Shown: piece after piece, positions 1 through 8,114 of the stretch
Numbering within the stretch: position 1 is the stretch's first letter
Layout of the letters: each line of letters opens with the position of its first letter
Assembly (NCBI GenBank): GCA_963721005.1
Contig: CAVRHR010000007.1
Coordinates: forward strand, 1,116,001-1,180,000
Direction of reading: 5' to 3'
DNA: 64,000 nucleotides
Origin: VAZQ01 sp963721005
GTDB taxonomy: Bacteria; Pseudomonadota; Alphaproteobacteria; Rhizobiales; Xanthobacteraceae
Notes under the pieces: generated by a model
The model's database searches: none
What the model was told of the DNA's origin: nothing
Seen by the model: only the letters and a program-made list of their open reading frames with translations
Position numbers and translations under genes: made by a program

Positions 1-1680
1 CAGGAGATGCAGAATTCGTTGTTCCGCACCGGCTATTCCACCATCGTGCGGGAATCGCAGGATGCCTCCTGCGCGCTCATGAATGCGGCCGGCGAGGTGG
101 TGGCGCAGCATGTGGTGCTGCCGCTGCATATCGGGGCGTTTCCAGCCTGCTGCGGCGCGGTGATCAAGGCGTTCGGCAGCGAGATCGCGGAGGGCGACGC
201 CTTCCTGATCAATCACCCCTACGAGGGCGGCAGCCCGCATGCGCCCGACATGGCGGTGCTGAGCCCGGTGTTCTCCGCCGGCGCCCTCATCGGCTTCTGC
301 GGCAGCATCGCCCACAAGAGCGATATCGGCGGGCCGGTGCCCGGCAGCTGCTCGGGCCAGGCGCGGGAGATTTTCAACGAGGGCCTGCAGCTTCCGGCCG
401 TGCGCTATCAGCGTGCCTTCGCGGTCTGCCCCGATATCGAGCGCATCATCGCGGCCAACAGCCGCACCCCGGAGCTGGTGCTGGGCGATATTCGCGGCCA
501 GCTCGGCGCCGATCGGCTGGGCGAGAAGCGGCTCGGCGAGCTCATCGGCAAATACGGCCGGGACAAAATCCTCGCCTGCTGGGAGCGCCTGTTCGAGCTG
601 TCGGAAGCGCGTCTGCGGCAGAGCTTCGCGGAATGGAAGGACGGACGGTTCGAGGCCGAGCGGTTCGTCGATGACGACGGCATCGATCTCAACACCCCGG
701 TGCGCGTCCATGTGGTGGTCGAGAAGACCGGCGACCGGCTCCACTTCGATTTCAGCGGCTGCGCCGACCAGACTCGCGGCCCCGCCAATGTACGGCCCCC
801 CTTGGTGCAGGCCGCCTGCGGGTATTGCCTGATCTCGCTCATCGATCCCGCCATGTATGTGTGCCAGGGGCTGCTCAAGGCATTCACCATCACGGCGCGC
901 GAGGGCAGCGTGCTCAATCCGCGGTTTCCGGCGCCGGTCAACACCTACAATCCAACTGTGCACGCGCTGGTCGATGCGGTCTATGACGCGCTCAGCCACA
1001 TCGTGCCCGACAAGGTGCGGGCCGACGGCAGCGGCAGCCGCTCCATCATCCTGGGGGCGCGCGACACCTCGGCGGGCAAGGGCTATGTGCAATACGAGAT
1101 CATCGCCGGCGGCGCCGGCGCCCGCGCCAGCCGCGACGGCGCGTCCGGCATCACGGTCAACCAGAGCAACGCCATGATCGCCCCGGTCGAGATCATCGAA
1201 AGCGAGTTCCCGACCCGGCTCCTGCGCTTCGAGCTGATCCGGGATTCCGGCGGGGCGGGCCACTTTCGCGGCGGCCTGGGGATCAGGCGCGAATATCTCA
1301 ATCTCGAGGATGCCCGCTTCTCCATCCGCTCCATGAAGCATGTGATCCCGCCCAATGGTTGCGCCGGCGGCCACACCGGCCGCCCGGGCGATATCTGGAT
1401 CAATCCCGGCACCCCCGAGGCCAAGCGGCTGCCCACCCGCTATGCGGACTACCCGCTGCGCCAGGGCGACATCTTCCGGCTGGATACGCCGGGCGGCGGC
1501 GGCCACGGCGATCCGCTCGCGCGCGAGCCGCTGCGGGTGCTCGACGACCTGCGCGAGGGCAACATCTCGGCAGAGGCGGCCGAGCGGGACTACGGGGTCG
1601 CGATGGTGCAGGATGGCCGGGATTTGACGATCGACGAAGCCGCGACCGCGGCACGGCGCAATAAGACGAAGGCGAGCTGA
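1..1680 (+). CDS. hyuB: Hydantoinase B/oxoprolinase family protein, 5'-truncated by window edge
   Basis: The reading frame is open back to base 1. The first visible Met (base 7) aligns with about residue 20 of HyuB proteins, because the family's RTAYS-type motif appears here as RTGYST at visible residues 9-14. I therefore read it as missing its first codons rather than starting at base 7. Family marks are FDFSGCADQTRGPANV mid-protein and the Gly-rich DTPGGGGHGDP near the C-terminus. HyuB is one subunit of ATP-dependent hydantoinases, 5-oxoprolinases and related acetone/acetophenone carboxylases; its usual HyuA partner would lie upstream, outside the window. About 559 residues are visible, close to full length. 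The substrate cannot be told from this subunit alone. Confidence 0.9.
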   Translation, partial: QEMQNSLFRTGYSTIVRESQDASCALMNAAGEVVAQHVVLPLHIGAFPACCGAVIKAFGSEIAEGDAFLINHPYEGGSPHAPDMAVLSPVFSAGALIGFCGSIAHKSDIGGPVPGSCSGQAREIFNEGLQLPAVRYQRAFAVCPDIERIIAANSRTPELVLGDIRGQLGADRLGEKRLGELIGKYGRDKILACWERLFELSEARLRQSFAEWKDGRFEAERFVDDDGIDLNTPVRVHVVVEKTGDRLHFDFSGCADQTRGPANVRPPLVQAACGYCLISLIDPAMYVCQGLLKAFTITAREGSVLNPRFPAPVNTYNPTVHALVDAVYDALSHIVPDKVRADGSGSRSIILGARDTSAGKGYVQYEIIAGGAGARASRDGASGITVNQSNAMIAPVEIIESEFPTRLLRFELIRDSGGAGHFRGGLGIRREYLNLEDARFSIRSMKHVIPPNGCAGGHTGRPGDIWINPGTPEAKRLPTRYADYPLRQGDIFRLDTPGGGGHGDPLAREPLRVLDDLREGNISAEAAERDYGVAMVQDGRDLTIDEAATAARRNKTKAS

Positions 1681-1734
1681 GACCAATGTCGTCCGGTAGG
1701 ATGTCAGGGGCGTACGGCGTTTCACTCCTGCTGA

Positions 1735-1849
1735 CGCGGCGCGGTGATCGCCATTGCCTCATCCTGCTCGCCGGAGACTTGCCGCGAGCTGGCGAAGCTC
1801 GCCGCCCCCAAAGGCATCGGCATCGTCGACGTGCCGCTGGTGCTCGCCC
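1735..1849 (+). pseudogene. Fragment duplicated from an NAD-binding dehydrogenase gene
   Basis: About 110 bases are nearly identical (roughly 7 mismatches by eye) to the middle of the intact dehydrogenase gene at 5282-5397. The translated core is VIAIASSCSPETCRELAKLA followed by the GIGIVDVPLVL stretch. The homology ends abruptly at 1849 in mid-gene and there is no start codon or dinucleotide-binding motif. It is therefore a broken partial copy, not a gene. It abuts another unrelated fragment at 1850. Confidence 0.85.
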
Positions 1850-2047
1850 GCGCTGATGCACCGTGACGCCGCGATCAACTCGGGAACGCTCGATATCCTC
1901 CCGCACAACGGCGCGGTTGTCACTTTGCTCGCAATCTGCGGCTCGGACCACCGGGAGAGCCATCTCGACATCGTCAGGGTAGGGATCGTCGGCCCCGTCC
2001 TTGCGCTGGTCGCAATCATCCTGCCTGGTAGTGCATTTGGATCGTTT
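1850..2047 (+). pseudogene. C-terminal remnant of a GntP-family permease
   Basis: The frame encodes about 65 residues ending in a stop at 2045-2047. It contains HRDAAINSGTLDILPHNGAV followed by VTLLAICG and a final hydrophobic segment. This resembles the last transmembrane part of GntP-family (gluconate / D-beta-hydroxybutyrate type) permeases, where a 'DTLPHNGAV' motif is conserved. The roughly 400 preceding residues of such a permease are missing; the segment is joined directly to the dehydrogenase fragment. The family call rests on motif memory, so it is moderate. Confidence 0.6.
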
Positions 2048-2089
2048 TGAGCCCCGCCAGAGACGGACGCACCTCTGCTTTCGACCGCT

Positions 2090-3745
2090 TTATTTTTTTG
2101 ACCCGACAGGCCGTTCCGTTGCTCGGATATCCGCCAGCACCTTCGGCAGCGCGGCTTTGAGTTCAGCGAAATCTGCGAACAGGTCCTCGCTGGAAACGAG
2201 ATCGGGGATAACACGTATCCCCTCGAGGATGTCGCGCTGGCCAAGCGGCAGTCCGACCACGAGAATCCGCATCCCTGCCCCCACGAGATCAACCAGCGCA
2301 TCCTGCAGCGCGTAGGCCCCGGATTGATCCATCAGGGACACCCGGTCCATGCGAAGAATGAGCAGGCGGCCACCGACCGCACGCGCGGCGATGGCGAGGA
2401 AGACACGAGCGAAACCGAAAAAGAGTGGGCCCTCGACATGCTTGATGAGCAGGCGGTCACGATATTCGGCCGGAATGTCGATCTCGTCCGCCCAGGGCTC
2501 GTCGGCCAACTGCGAAATTGCGGTCTGCTGTTCAGAAATGTCAGCGACCTTCTTCATGAAGATGAAGGTAGCCATGATTAGGCCGACGGCAACAGCGACG
2601 ATCAGCCCCCAGAACACCGTAAGCCCCAGTACCACAAGCAGCACGGCTGCGTCGGAACGTGGTATTTTTCCGATATGCGAAAAGCCCCGAAAGTCGATGC
2701 AGCCCAGGCCCGCGCTGACAAGTATGCCCGACAATACGGCGTTCGGAATGTACTGCACAAACTGGGACAGCCCGAGCAGTACGGCCAGCAAGAACAGGCC
2801 ATGAATGGCGCCGGAAAGCCGTGTCCTCCCACCGGCTTCAATGTTCACGATAGTCCTGATGCTGGCGCCGGCGCCCGGAAGCCCTCCGACCAAGGCCGCA
2901 CCCATGTTGCCAATCCCCTGGCCGATCAATTCTCGATTGCTGTCGTGATGGGTCCTAGTGAGGCTATCCGCGAGCAGGGCACTGAGCAGTGTGTCGATTG
3001 CGCCAAGCAGGGCGAGCTGAATCGCCACCGACGCGACGATCGTGGCCCGATCGAACGTCAGCTCCGGCATGACCAAGGCCGGCAAGCCAGCAGGAATGGC
3101 GCCGATCCGTGGCGCATCCACGCCGAGCGCAACCGAGACCACCGTCACCACGATAAGTGCTACCAGAGTGGCCGGCACTTTCCGCGTAAACCGCGGCAGG
3201 ACTTGAATGATCGCGAGCGTGGACGCGCCCAACAGAGCCACGGGCCACACGACGCTGCCGGGTAGCGACGGCAGGTTGCCGAAAATTTTTGCGGGATCGG
3301 AGGAAGGCGCCTCGACGCCAACTATAGGATAGAGCTGCTGGACAATGACAATAATACCGATCCCGCTCATAAAGCCGCAGATTACGGGATAGGGAACATA
3401 GCGGACAAAGCCGCCGAGGCGCAGCACGCCGAACAACACTTGCAAGGCGCCGGCGAGCAGGAAAGCGGTTGCGACGATCGCGAGGTTTACTTTTCCTGTT
3501 GGCAGCATGTTCGCTGCGACGACAGTGGCTGCGACGAGTGTCATCGGGTTGGTCGGGCCAGTCACCATTACCGGAGTGCCACCGAATAACGCGGCCAGGA
3601 TGCCTGCCGCGATGGCCCCATAGAGGCCCGCTTCCGGGCCGAGGCCGGAGATGGCGCCGAAGGCAAGGCATAGCGGCAGTGCGACGATGCCCGCCGAGAT
3701 GCCTCCAAACACATCGCCGCGGGAGGGAATAAGCGAGGTGAGCAT
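2090..3745 (-). CDS. SulP family inorganic anion transporter with STAS domain
   Basis: A 551-residue integral membrane protein with about ten or more hydrophobic helices, then a C-terminal cytoplasmic STAS domain (about residues 440-545). The STAS domain holds the MDQSGAYAL core that corresponds to the regulated D-x-S-G site. The N-terminal half has SulP marks: GISAGIVALPLCLAFG and ATVVAANMLPTG-like helices, plus PNAVLSGILVSAG later. SulP proteins move sulfate, bicarbonate or other small anions. I chose the start at 3745 because the protein then begins MLTSLIPSRGDVFGG, the usual SulP N-terminus; upstream codons in frame overlap the neighbouring gene. It lies 34 bases downstream of the NTF2-like gene and is probably co-transcribed with it. 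Substrate unknown; no carbonic anhydrase gene is beside it here. Confidence 0.9.
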   Translation of the reverse strand: MLTSLIPSRGDVFGGISAGIVALPLCLAFGAISGLGPEAGLYGAIAAGILAALFGGTPVMVTGPTNPMTLVAATVVAANMLPTGKVNLAIVATAFLLAGALQVLFGVLRLGGFVRYVPYPVICGFMSGIGIIVIVQQLYPIVGVEAPSSDPAKIFGNLPSLPGSVVWPVALLGASTLAIIQVLPRFTRKVPATLVALIVVTVVSVALGVDAPRIGAIPAGLPALVMPELTFDRATIVASVAIQLALLGAIDTLLSALLADSLTRTHHDSNRELIGQGIGNMGAALVGGLPGAGASIRTIVNIEAGGRTRLSGAIHGLFLLAVLLGLSQFVQYIPNAVLSGILVSAGLGCIDFRGFSHIGKIPRSDAAVLLVVLGLTVFWGLIVAVAVGLIMATFIFMKKVADISEQQTAISQLADEPWADEIDIPAEYRDRLLIKHVEGPLFFGFARVFLAIAARAVGGRLLILRMDRVSLMDQSGAYALQDALVDLVGAGMRILVVGLPLGQRDILEGIRVIPDLVSSEDLFADFAELKAALPKVLADIRATERPVGSKK

Positions 3746-3779
3746 GGAGCGGTTCTGCGCTTCGTAAGGCGTGGCCGCT

Positions 3780-4274
3780 TCAGCGGTCCGGGGAGTAGGG
3801 TAAAGCCGATTTGTGCACGCAAAGACGCAGCCTGCCATCCCGGCAGAGGCGGAAGACAAAAGTCTTGTCCACCAAGACCTCGTCACCAGCCGCGTTCTGC
3901 AGATAGACGTTGCCCATGGTGATGGCGATGTCGCCGTGGATCTGAACTCCGTTCTCTGCGGCGTTATTGTCATACCAGACTCTGACCCAGCGCTTCAGTG
4001 CGAAGCCCGTATCTTCCGGGAAGTCCGGATCGCCGCCGACGAAGTAAGAAATCGCACCGCGCCTGGTATCGCGAAACGTGTTCTTGCCAAAAGCCAATGT
4101 CGGCTTGAAGAAAACCGTGCCCTCTGCATAGTCATAAAGCGCGTCCACCAGAGCGCTGGCAGCAGCCCGGGCATCACCGCCTTCGGCATCTACTGCGCCA
4201 ATCTGCACCAAGCCGTCGCACCAAGCCTGCTGCGCGGCATTGACCATTTGTTCGGTGATTGGGCTTGAGGTCAC
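3780..4274 (-). CDS. NTF2/SnoaL-like small protein next to SulP transporter
   Basis: A soluble 164-residue protein without a signal peptide. The pattern FKPTLAFGKNTFRDTRRGA, FVGGDPDFPEDTGFALK and then IQIHGDIAITMGNVYL matches a cone-shaped NTF2-like family. Members are often mis-named phosphoribosyl-AMP cyclohydrolase in databases and are known to sit beside SulP or carbonic anhydrase genes. It is followed after 34 bases by the SulP gene on the same strand. A regulatory or scaffolding role in anion uptake is inference; no catalytic residues can be assigned with confidence. Confidence 0.6.
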   Translation of the reverse strand: MTSSPITEQMVNAAQQAWCDGLVQIGAVDAEGGDARAAASALVDALYDYAEGTVFFKPTLAFGKNTFRDTRRGAISYFVGGDPDFPEDTGFALKRWVRVWYDNNAAENGVQIHGDIAITMGNVYLQNAAGDEVLVDKTFVFRLCRDGRLRLCVHKSALPYSPDR

Positions 4275-5012
4275 GTTGGATGCCGGCTTTGATTTGTCCT
4301 ACATTTTAGATTGGCGAGAGTGGGCTGTCCACTACCGCTGGCCGGCGTACTGGCGTTTTCGATCGCTCTCGGGCCGATTTCGGGCCGGCAGATTTCGATT
4401 TGAAACAGCAAGTCAGCGCGACGCTCGAGACCAAGCTCGAAGAGGTCAAGGTCCAAGTGTCAAGCAGGCGACTATCTCGAATCCTTCTCGCGGGCATTTG
4501 CGTCATTTGTCTCGAAGGTCGTCGTGGTCGCGACGATGATCGAAGCAGGAGCGCCGAGTAAGAGTGAACGCATCGTTTCCTCCTGATCTCCAGCGACCAA
4601 TCTTCATTGGCCATGCGATCTATTGAGCAACCGAAATTCGGAGTGACAGCCCGTACGTGCCCGACAGCGGGCTGCATTTGCCACTATCTGCCTTCCCGAC
4701 GCGGGCGTCGCGACACCAATCGAAACCCCACAGTTACAGTTGCGTGACGCGCCTCCGACGTCCGCGTAAGCTTCGTGCGGGGCTTCGGGTCGGTCCCTTC
4801 CTTGCTACCTCACGTCCAAATAGGTAGCATCGCGTGGGTTATGTCAGGACCAACCGTCTCTCTCCGTCCGCATCAAGGCAAGCAAAATCAACGCCTTGTC
4901 CACCTCCGGGAACGAACTCCCATCGCCGGGAAACCCGTTTCTGAGAACCTGCGGGGCGAGGAGTGAAACGCTGTGCCTGCCCGAACATGAATGAAAATCA
5001 AACGAGGTTGAA
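4275..5012 (+). other. 738-base gap, no recognisable gene
   Basis: I see no ORF with family features on either strand. It must hold the promoter for the minus-strand NTF2-like/SulP pair and for the dehydrogenase at 5013. Near 4957-4978 it carries a short motif, GAGTGAAACGCTGTGC, that recurs at several other sites in the window (see findings). Confidence 0.6.
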
Positions 5013-5831
5013 ATGGCACAGGACAGGGTAAAACGCACCGGCGTGATCGGGCTCGGCGCCATGGGGTTGCAGATCGGCCGGCACATGGCGCTGAAGGGCT
5101 TCGAGGTGTCGGGCTACGACATCAGCGCCGAGACGGCGAAGAAAGCCGCAAGCCACGGTGTGCGCATCTGCGGCTCGGTCGCCGAGGCGGGCAAGAATGC
5201 CGAGGTGATGTTCGTCATGGTGGCGAACGACGAGCAGATCCATGAAGTGATCGAGCGCTCGGGCCTGCTCGATGCGCTCGGGCGCGGCGCGGTGATCGCC
5301 ATCGCCTCGTCATGCTCGCCGGACACCTGCCGCGAGTTGGCGAAGCTCGCCGCCCCCAAGGGCATCGGCATCGTCGACGTGCCGCTGGTGCTCGGCCAGG
5401 AGGCCATGGATAACGGGCAGGTGGTGGCCTATGTGGGCGGCGACGACGCCTCGGTCGCCAAGGCGCGGCCGGCAATCGAAGCCTTCAGCAAGCAGGTGCT
5501 CCATGTCGGCGATGTCGGCGCCGGACAGGTCACCAAGAGCATCAACAACATGCTGCTGTGGTCCTGCATGGTGGCAAATTTCGAATGCCTGACGCTGGCC
5601 AAGAAGCTCGGCGTCGACGTCGGCAAGCTGATCGAGGCGCTCGGCCACGGCTCAGGCGCCAACTGGTCGCTGTCGCGTTGGGGCAAGAGCACCGGCAAAT
5701 GGGCCGAGAAGGACATGGACGTGGCGCTGGAGCTGGCGCAGGACGCCAAGATGCCGATGCCGCTGGCCGGCCTGGTCGACCAGCTGGTCAAGCATCTGAA
5801 CCAGGAGCGCATGAAGGCGCTGTTGTCGTGA
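5013..5831 (+). CDS. NAD(P)-dependent oxidoreductase, 3-hydroxyisobutyrate dehydrogenase family
   Basis: 272 residues. The N-terminal Rossmann fold shows GVIGLGAMGLQIGRHMA (residues 9-25), the GxGxxG cofactor site of the beta-hydroxyacid dehydrogenase family. The middle carries SSCSPDTCREL and DVPLVLGQEAMDNGQ, in place of the family's 'DAPVSGG' substrate loop. The C-terminal helical domain has GAGQVTKSINNMLLW, with the catalytic Lys (residue 174 or so) and following Asn pair. It would oxidise a beta-hydroxy acid or reduce a semialdehyde. GAGG lies 7 bases before the ATG. It is slightly shorter than typical members (about 290). A 110-base piece of a near-identical gene sits at 1735-1849. Confidence 0.88.
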   Translation: MAQDRVKRTGVIGLGAMGLQIGRHMALKGFEVSGYDISAETAKKAASHGVRICGSVAEAGKNAEVMFVMVANDEQIHEVIERSGLLDALGRGAVIAIASSCSPDTCRELAKLAAPKGIGIVDVPLVLGQEAMDNGQVVAYVGGDDASVAKARPAIEAFSKQVLHVGDVGAGQVTKSINNMLLWSCMVANFECLTLAKKLGVDVGKLIEALGHGSGANWSLSRWGKSTGKWAEKDMDVALELAQDAKMPMPLAGLVDQLVKHLNQERMKALLS

Positions 5832-5884
5832 CGGCGCCGTTGCGCGAGCGAAGGTCGGTTTCGTTTGCATGGAAACGCCCGGTG

Positions 5885-6000
5885 CGTCACGGCCGGGCAT
5901 AGCCCGCGACGACGGGCGTAAACACCCCTTATGTCCCGGCCACCCACGCCTTGCTTGTGGCGCGAAAGACGTGGGTGCCCGGCACAAGGCCGGGCATGAC
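5885..6000. repeat. Dispersed palindromic repeat, copy 1 of family A
   Basis: The element runs from GTCACGGCCGGGCATAGCCC to GGCACAAGGCCGGGCATGAC. It contains an internal hairpin around ACCCACGCC/GACGTGGGT. The same element occurs in inverted orientation at 23807-23932. It lies between convergent genes. Confidence 0.85.
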
Positions 6001-6053
6001 TACGGAATGACTGTACGTTCTCGCGTTGCGCCTCGCCCTCTGTGCCCTACACC

Positions 6054-7085
6054 TCAGCGCGCAAAAATTTCCCGGGCGCGCTGCAGAACCGGTTCCGGCA
6101 CGTTCAGGGTCCGCTCCACGGCCTTTTGGACCTCCTCGCCAGAGCCGACCTCCAGCTCCGCGTTGATCTGGTTCGCATCGGCGACGAAGCTTGGATCCTT
6201 GCTCATGGCGGCAAAGCCGTCACGCAGCGCCTTCATGACGGCTGGCGGCATTCCGGGCGGACCGAAGAACGAACGCCCGATCGCCCCGGTACCGGCGTAA
6301 AGCCCCAGCAGTTGCTTGGCTTCGAGATTATCGCCGAGCTCGCCTAGCGCCGGCACATCCGGAAGGTCCGGCCCGCGCTCGGTCAGAACCTGCAGGATGA
6401 CTTTGACCTTCCCATCCCGCAGCCATTGCGCCTTGGCGGTTTTCACGGTCGTCCAATTGACGACCGCACCCTCGACCTCGCCGCGTTCCATGGCGAGCAT
6501 CGCCTCGTTGGCGGCCGGGTAACCCTTGATGATCTTGAACTTCGTGCCGATGACCGCATTGAGCAGCGTCGGCACCGTCTCGCCGAGATTGCCGGTCCCG
6601 GTGCCGGCGGTCGTCGCCTCGAAGCGCCTGGCATCCTCGATCGAGTGCACCTTGGAATCGTGCCAAATGATGTAGACCGCGTTGCTCGCAGCCACGCGGC
6701 CGATCCAGGTGAGCCTTCTGGCATCGAATTGGACGGCGGGATTGTGCAGCGCCTGCTCGACCGCGATGGTCTCGCTCACGATGCCGAGCGCTGTTCCGTC
6801 CTTTGGCGCGACGTTGAATATGTGGTTCGCTGCGCGAAGCGTTCCGGCACCCGGCATGTTTTCGGGCACCACGGTCGGATTGCCCGGCAGAAAATGGCCA
6901 AGGTGACGAGCCACCAACCGGCCCATCAGATCGTAGGTGCCACCCGCGGTATTGCCGATGTAGATCGTGATGGTCTTGCGCGAAAAATCTGCCTCCTGCG
7001 CATGGCCGTTCTGCACCGCAGCGCACGCGGCCAAGAGCGCGCCGGCAAACAGGCTGCAGATGCACCTTGTCGTCATCCGAAGCAT
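6054..7085 (-). CDS. TctC/Bug-family periplasmic substrate-binding protein
   Basis: About 343 residues. The N-terminus (MLRMTTRCICSLFAGALLAACA) reads as a signal peptide and contains LAAC, a possible lipobox. The mature part shows the family pattern: KTITIYIGNTAGGTYDLMGR (ligand loop 1), PENMPGAGTLRAAN, then NAVIGTKFKIIKGYP and AMLAMERGEVEG. These proteins bind carboxylates in the periplasm, usually for TctAB permeases; no TctAB is present here. I chose the ATG at 7085 over the GTG at 7115, because the signal peptide then starts properly. It lies about 107 bases downstream of the hydratase-lyase gene, across a hairpin, so it may belong to that operon. Confidence 0.88.
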   Translation of the reverse strand: MLRMTTRCICSLFAGALLAACAAVQNGHAQEADFSRKTITIYIGNTAGGTYDLMGRLVARHLGHFLPGNPTVVPENMPGAGTLRAANHIFNVAPKDGTALGIVSETIAVEQALHNPAVQFDARRLTWIGRVAASNAVYIIWHDSKVHSIEDARRFEATTAGTGTGNLGETVPTLLNAVIGTKFKIIKGYPAANEAMLAMERGEVEGAVVNWTTVKTAKAQWLRDGKVKVILQVLTERGPDLPDVPALGELGDNLEAKQLLGLYAGTGAIGRSFFGPPGMPPAVMKALRDGFAAMSKDPSFVADANQINAELEVGSGEEVQKAVERTLNVPEPVLQRAREIFAR

Positions 7086-7146
7086 CACACAGGTCCAACG
7101 TTTTTCCGCGGGCACGATTTGCGCACCATGGGGATGCTTTGCCGAT

Positions 7147-7177
7147 CACTTCCTCTCCCTTTTGGGGAGAGGAAGTG
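7147..7177. repeat. Intercistronic hairpin, perfect 13-base arms
   Basis: Arms CACTTCCTCTCCC (7147-7159) and GGGAGAGGAAGTG (7165-7177) pair perfectly around a TTTTG loop. It sits between the hydratase-lyase stop and the TctC gene. It could shield the upstream mRNA end or act as an attenuator; no long T run follows on the minus strand. The sequence is akin to the CTCTCCCC repeats seen elsewhere in the window. Confidence 0.7.
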
Positions 7178-7192
7178 GAGCGCGCATGTCAG

Positions 7193-8032
7193 TTACTTTG
7201 CCGCTGCCTTCTTGCGCTTGAAGTTGCCCAGGCCCGGGCGGTAGGTCTTCTCGTCCAGGAATTGCTTCATGCCTTCCTGCCGGCTGTTCTCCTTGTCGTT
7301 GAGCTTGAGCGCGTCGCTCTTGGCGTTGAGATAGTCGGCCGCCTGCGGCTCGTTCATGAAGCGCACCGCACGGATGCCTTCCTTGGTGTAGCGTAGCACC
7401 GCCGGGCTCTTCTCCATCAGCTTTTTGGCGAGCTTGACAGTCTCTTCCTTGAGCTTGGCCTTGGGGTAGGAGAAGTTGACGAAGCCGATCTCCTTGGCCT
7501 TCTTGCCGTCGAAGGTGTCGCCGGTCATCGCGTAGTAGAGCGAGTTGCGGTAGTTCAAGGTCTGGGTCACGTTCCAGGACACGATGCCGCCCGGCAGGAT
7601 GCCCCAGTTCACCTCGGACAGGCCGAACACCGCGTCGTCGGCCGCGATGGCGAAATCGCAGGCGCATACCTGGGTGAAGCCGCCGCCGAAGCAGAAGCCG
7701 TTGACCATGGCGATCGTGGGCATCGGGAAGGTGGAGAGCTTCTGCCAGCGCCATTGGTTGGAAGCGCGGCGTGCCTTATGCCGCATCTTGGGGTCGGTCT
7801 CGGTGCCGCGGAAATAGAGCTTGATGTCCTGGCCGGCGCAGAACGCCTCGCCGGCGCCGGTGATGACCAGCACCTGGGTCTCGTCGTCGGTCGCCAGATC
7901 GTCGAGCGCATCGTCCATGTCCAGATGCAGCTGCGGGCTCATGGCATTGCGCTTGTCGGGACGGTTGAAGATCACGAAGGTGATGCCGTCCTCCTTCTCG
8001 ACCTTGATGGTCTCGTATTTCTTGGTTGTCAT
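7193..8032 (-). CDS. p-Hydroxycinnamoyl-CoA hydratase/lyase (feruloyl-CoA hydratase-lyase)
   Basis: 279 residues of the crotonase fold. It resembles HCHL/Ech of Pseudomonas through much of its length: FVIFNRPDKRNAMSP near residue 18, GAGEAFCAGQDIKLYFR (oxyanion-hole region), MVNGFCFGGGFTQVCACD, then VFGLSEVNWGILPGG with the Glu used in hydration. It ends with the family's GMKQFLDEKTYRPGLGNFKR tail. HCHL converts feruloyl- or coumaroyl-CoA to vanillin or 4-hydroxybenzaldehyde plus acetyl-CoA in the cytoplasm. The ATG at 8032 has GAGGAG 6 bases upstream. It is the last enzyme gene of an operon with an NDP-forming acyl-CoA synthetase and an ABC importer, which supports hydroxycinnamate catabolism. 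Confidence 0.85.
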   Translation of the reverse strand: MTTKKYETIKVEKEDGITFVIFNRPDKRNAMSPQLHLDMDDALDDLATDDETQVLVITGAGEAFCAGQDIKLYFRGTETDPKMRHKARRASNQWRWQKLSTFPMPTIAMVNGFCFGGGFTQVCACDFAIAADDAVFGLSEVNWGILPGGIVSWNVTQTLNYRNSLYYAMTGDTFDGKKAKEIGFVNFSYPKAKLKEETVKLAKKLMEKSPAVLRYTKEGIRAVRFMNEPQAADYLNAKSDALKLNDKENSRQEGMKQFLDEKTYRPGLGNFKRKKAAAK

Positions 8033-8114
8033 TTTTTGTCTCCTCGCTCGGGTTTGATGGAAAGCCGTCGTCGACAGCGGATGAAACGGGTGGTGGGTGG
8101 CCGGATGAATAGCT

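Noticed and set aside
1754..2050. A 98-residue plus-strand protein at the chimeric patch
   Set aside because: Its first half is an out-of-frame reading of the dehydrogenase fragment and only the second half resembles a permease end, so it is not a real gene.
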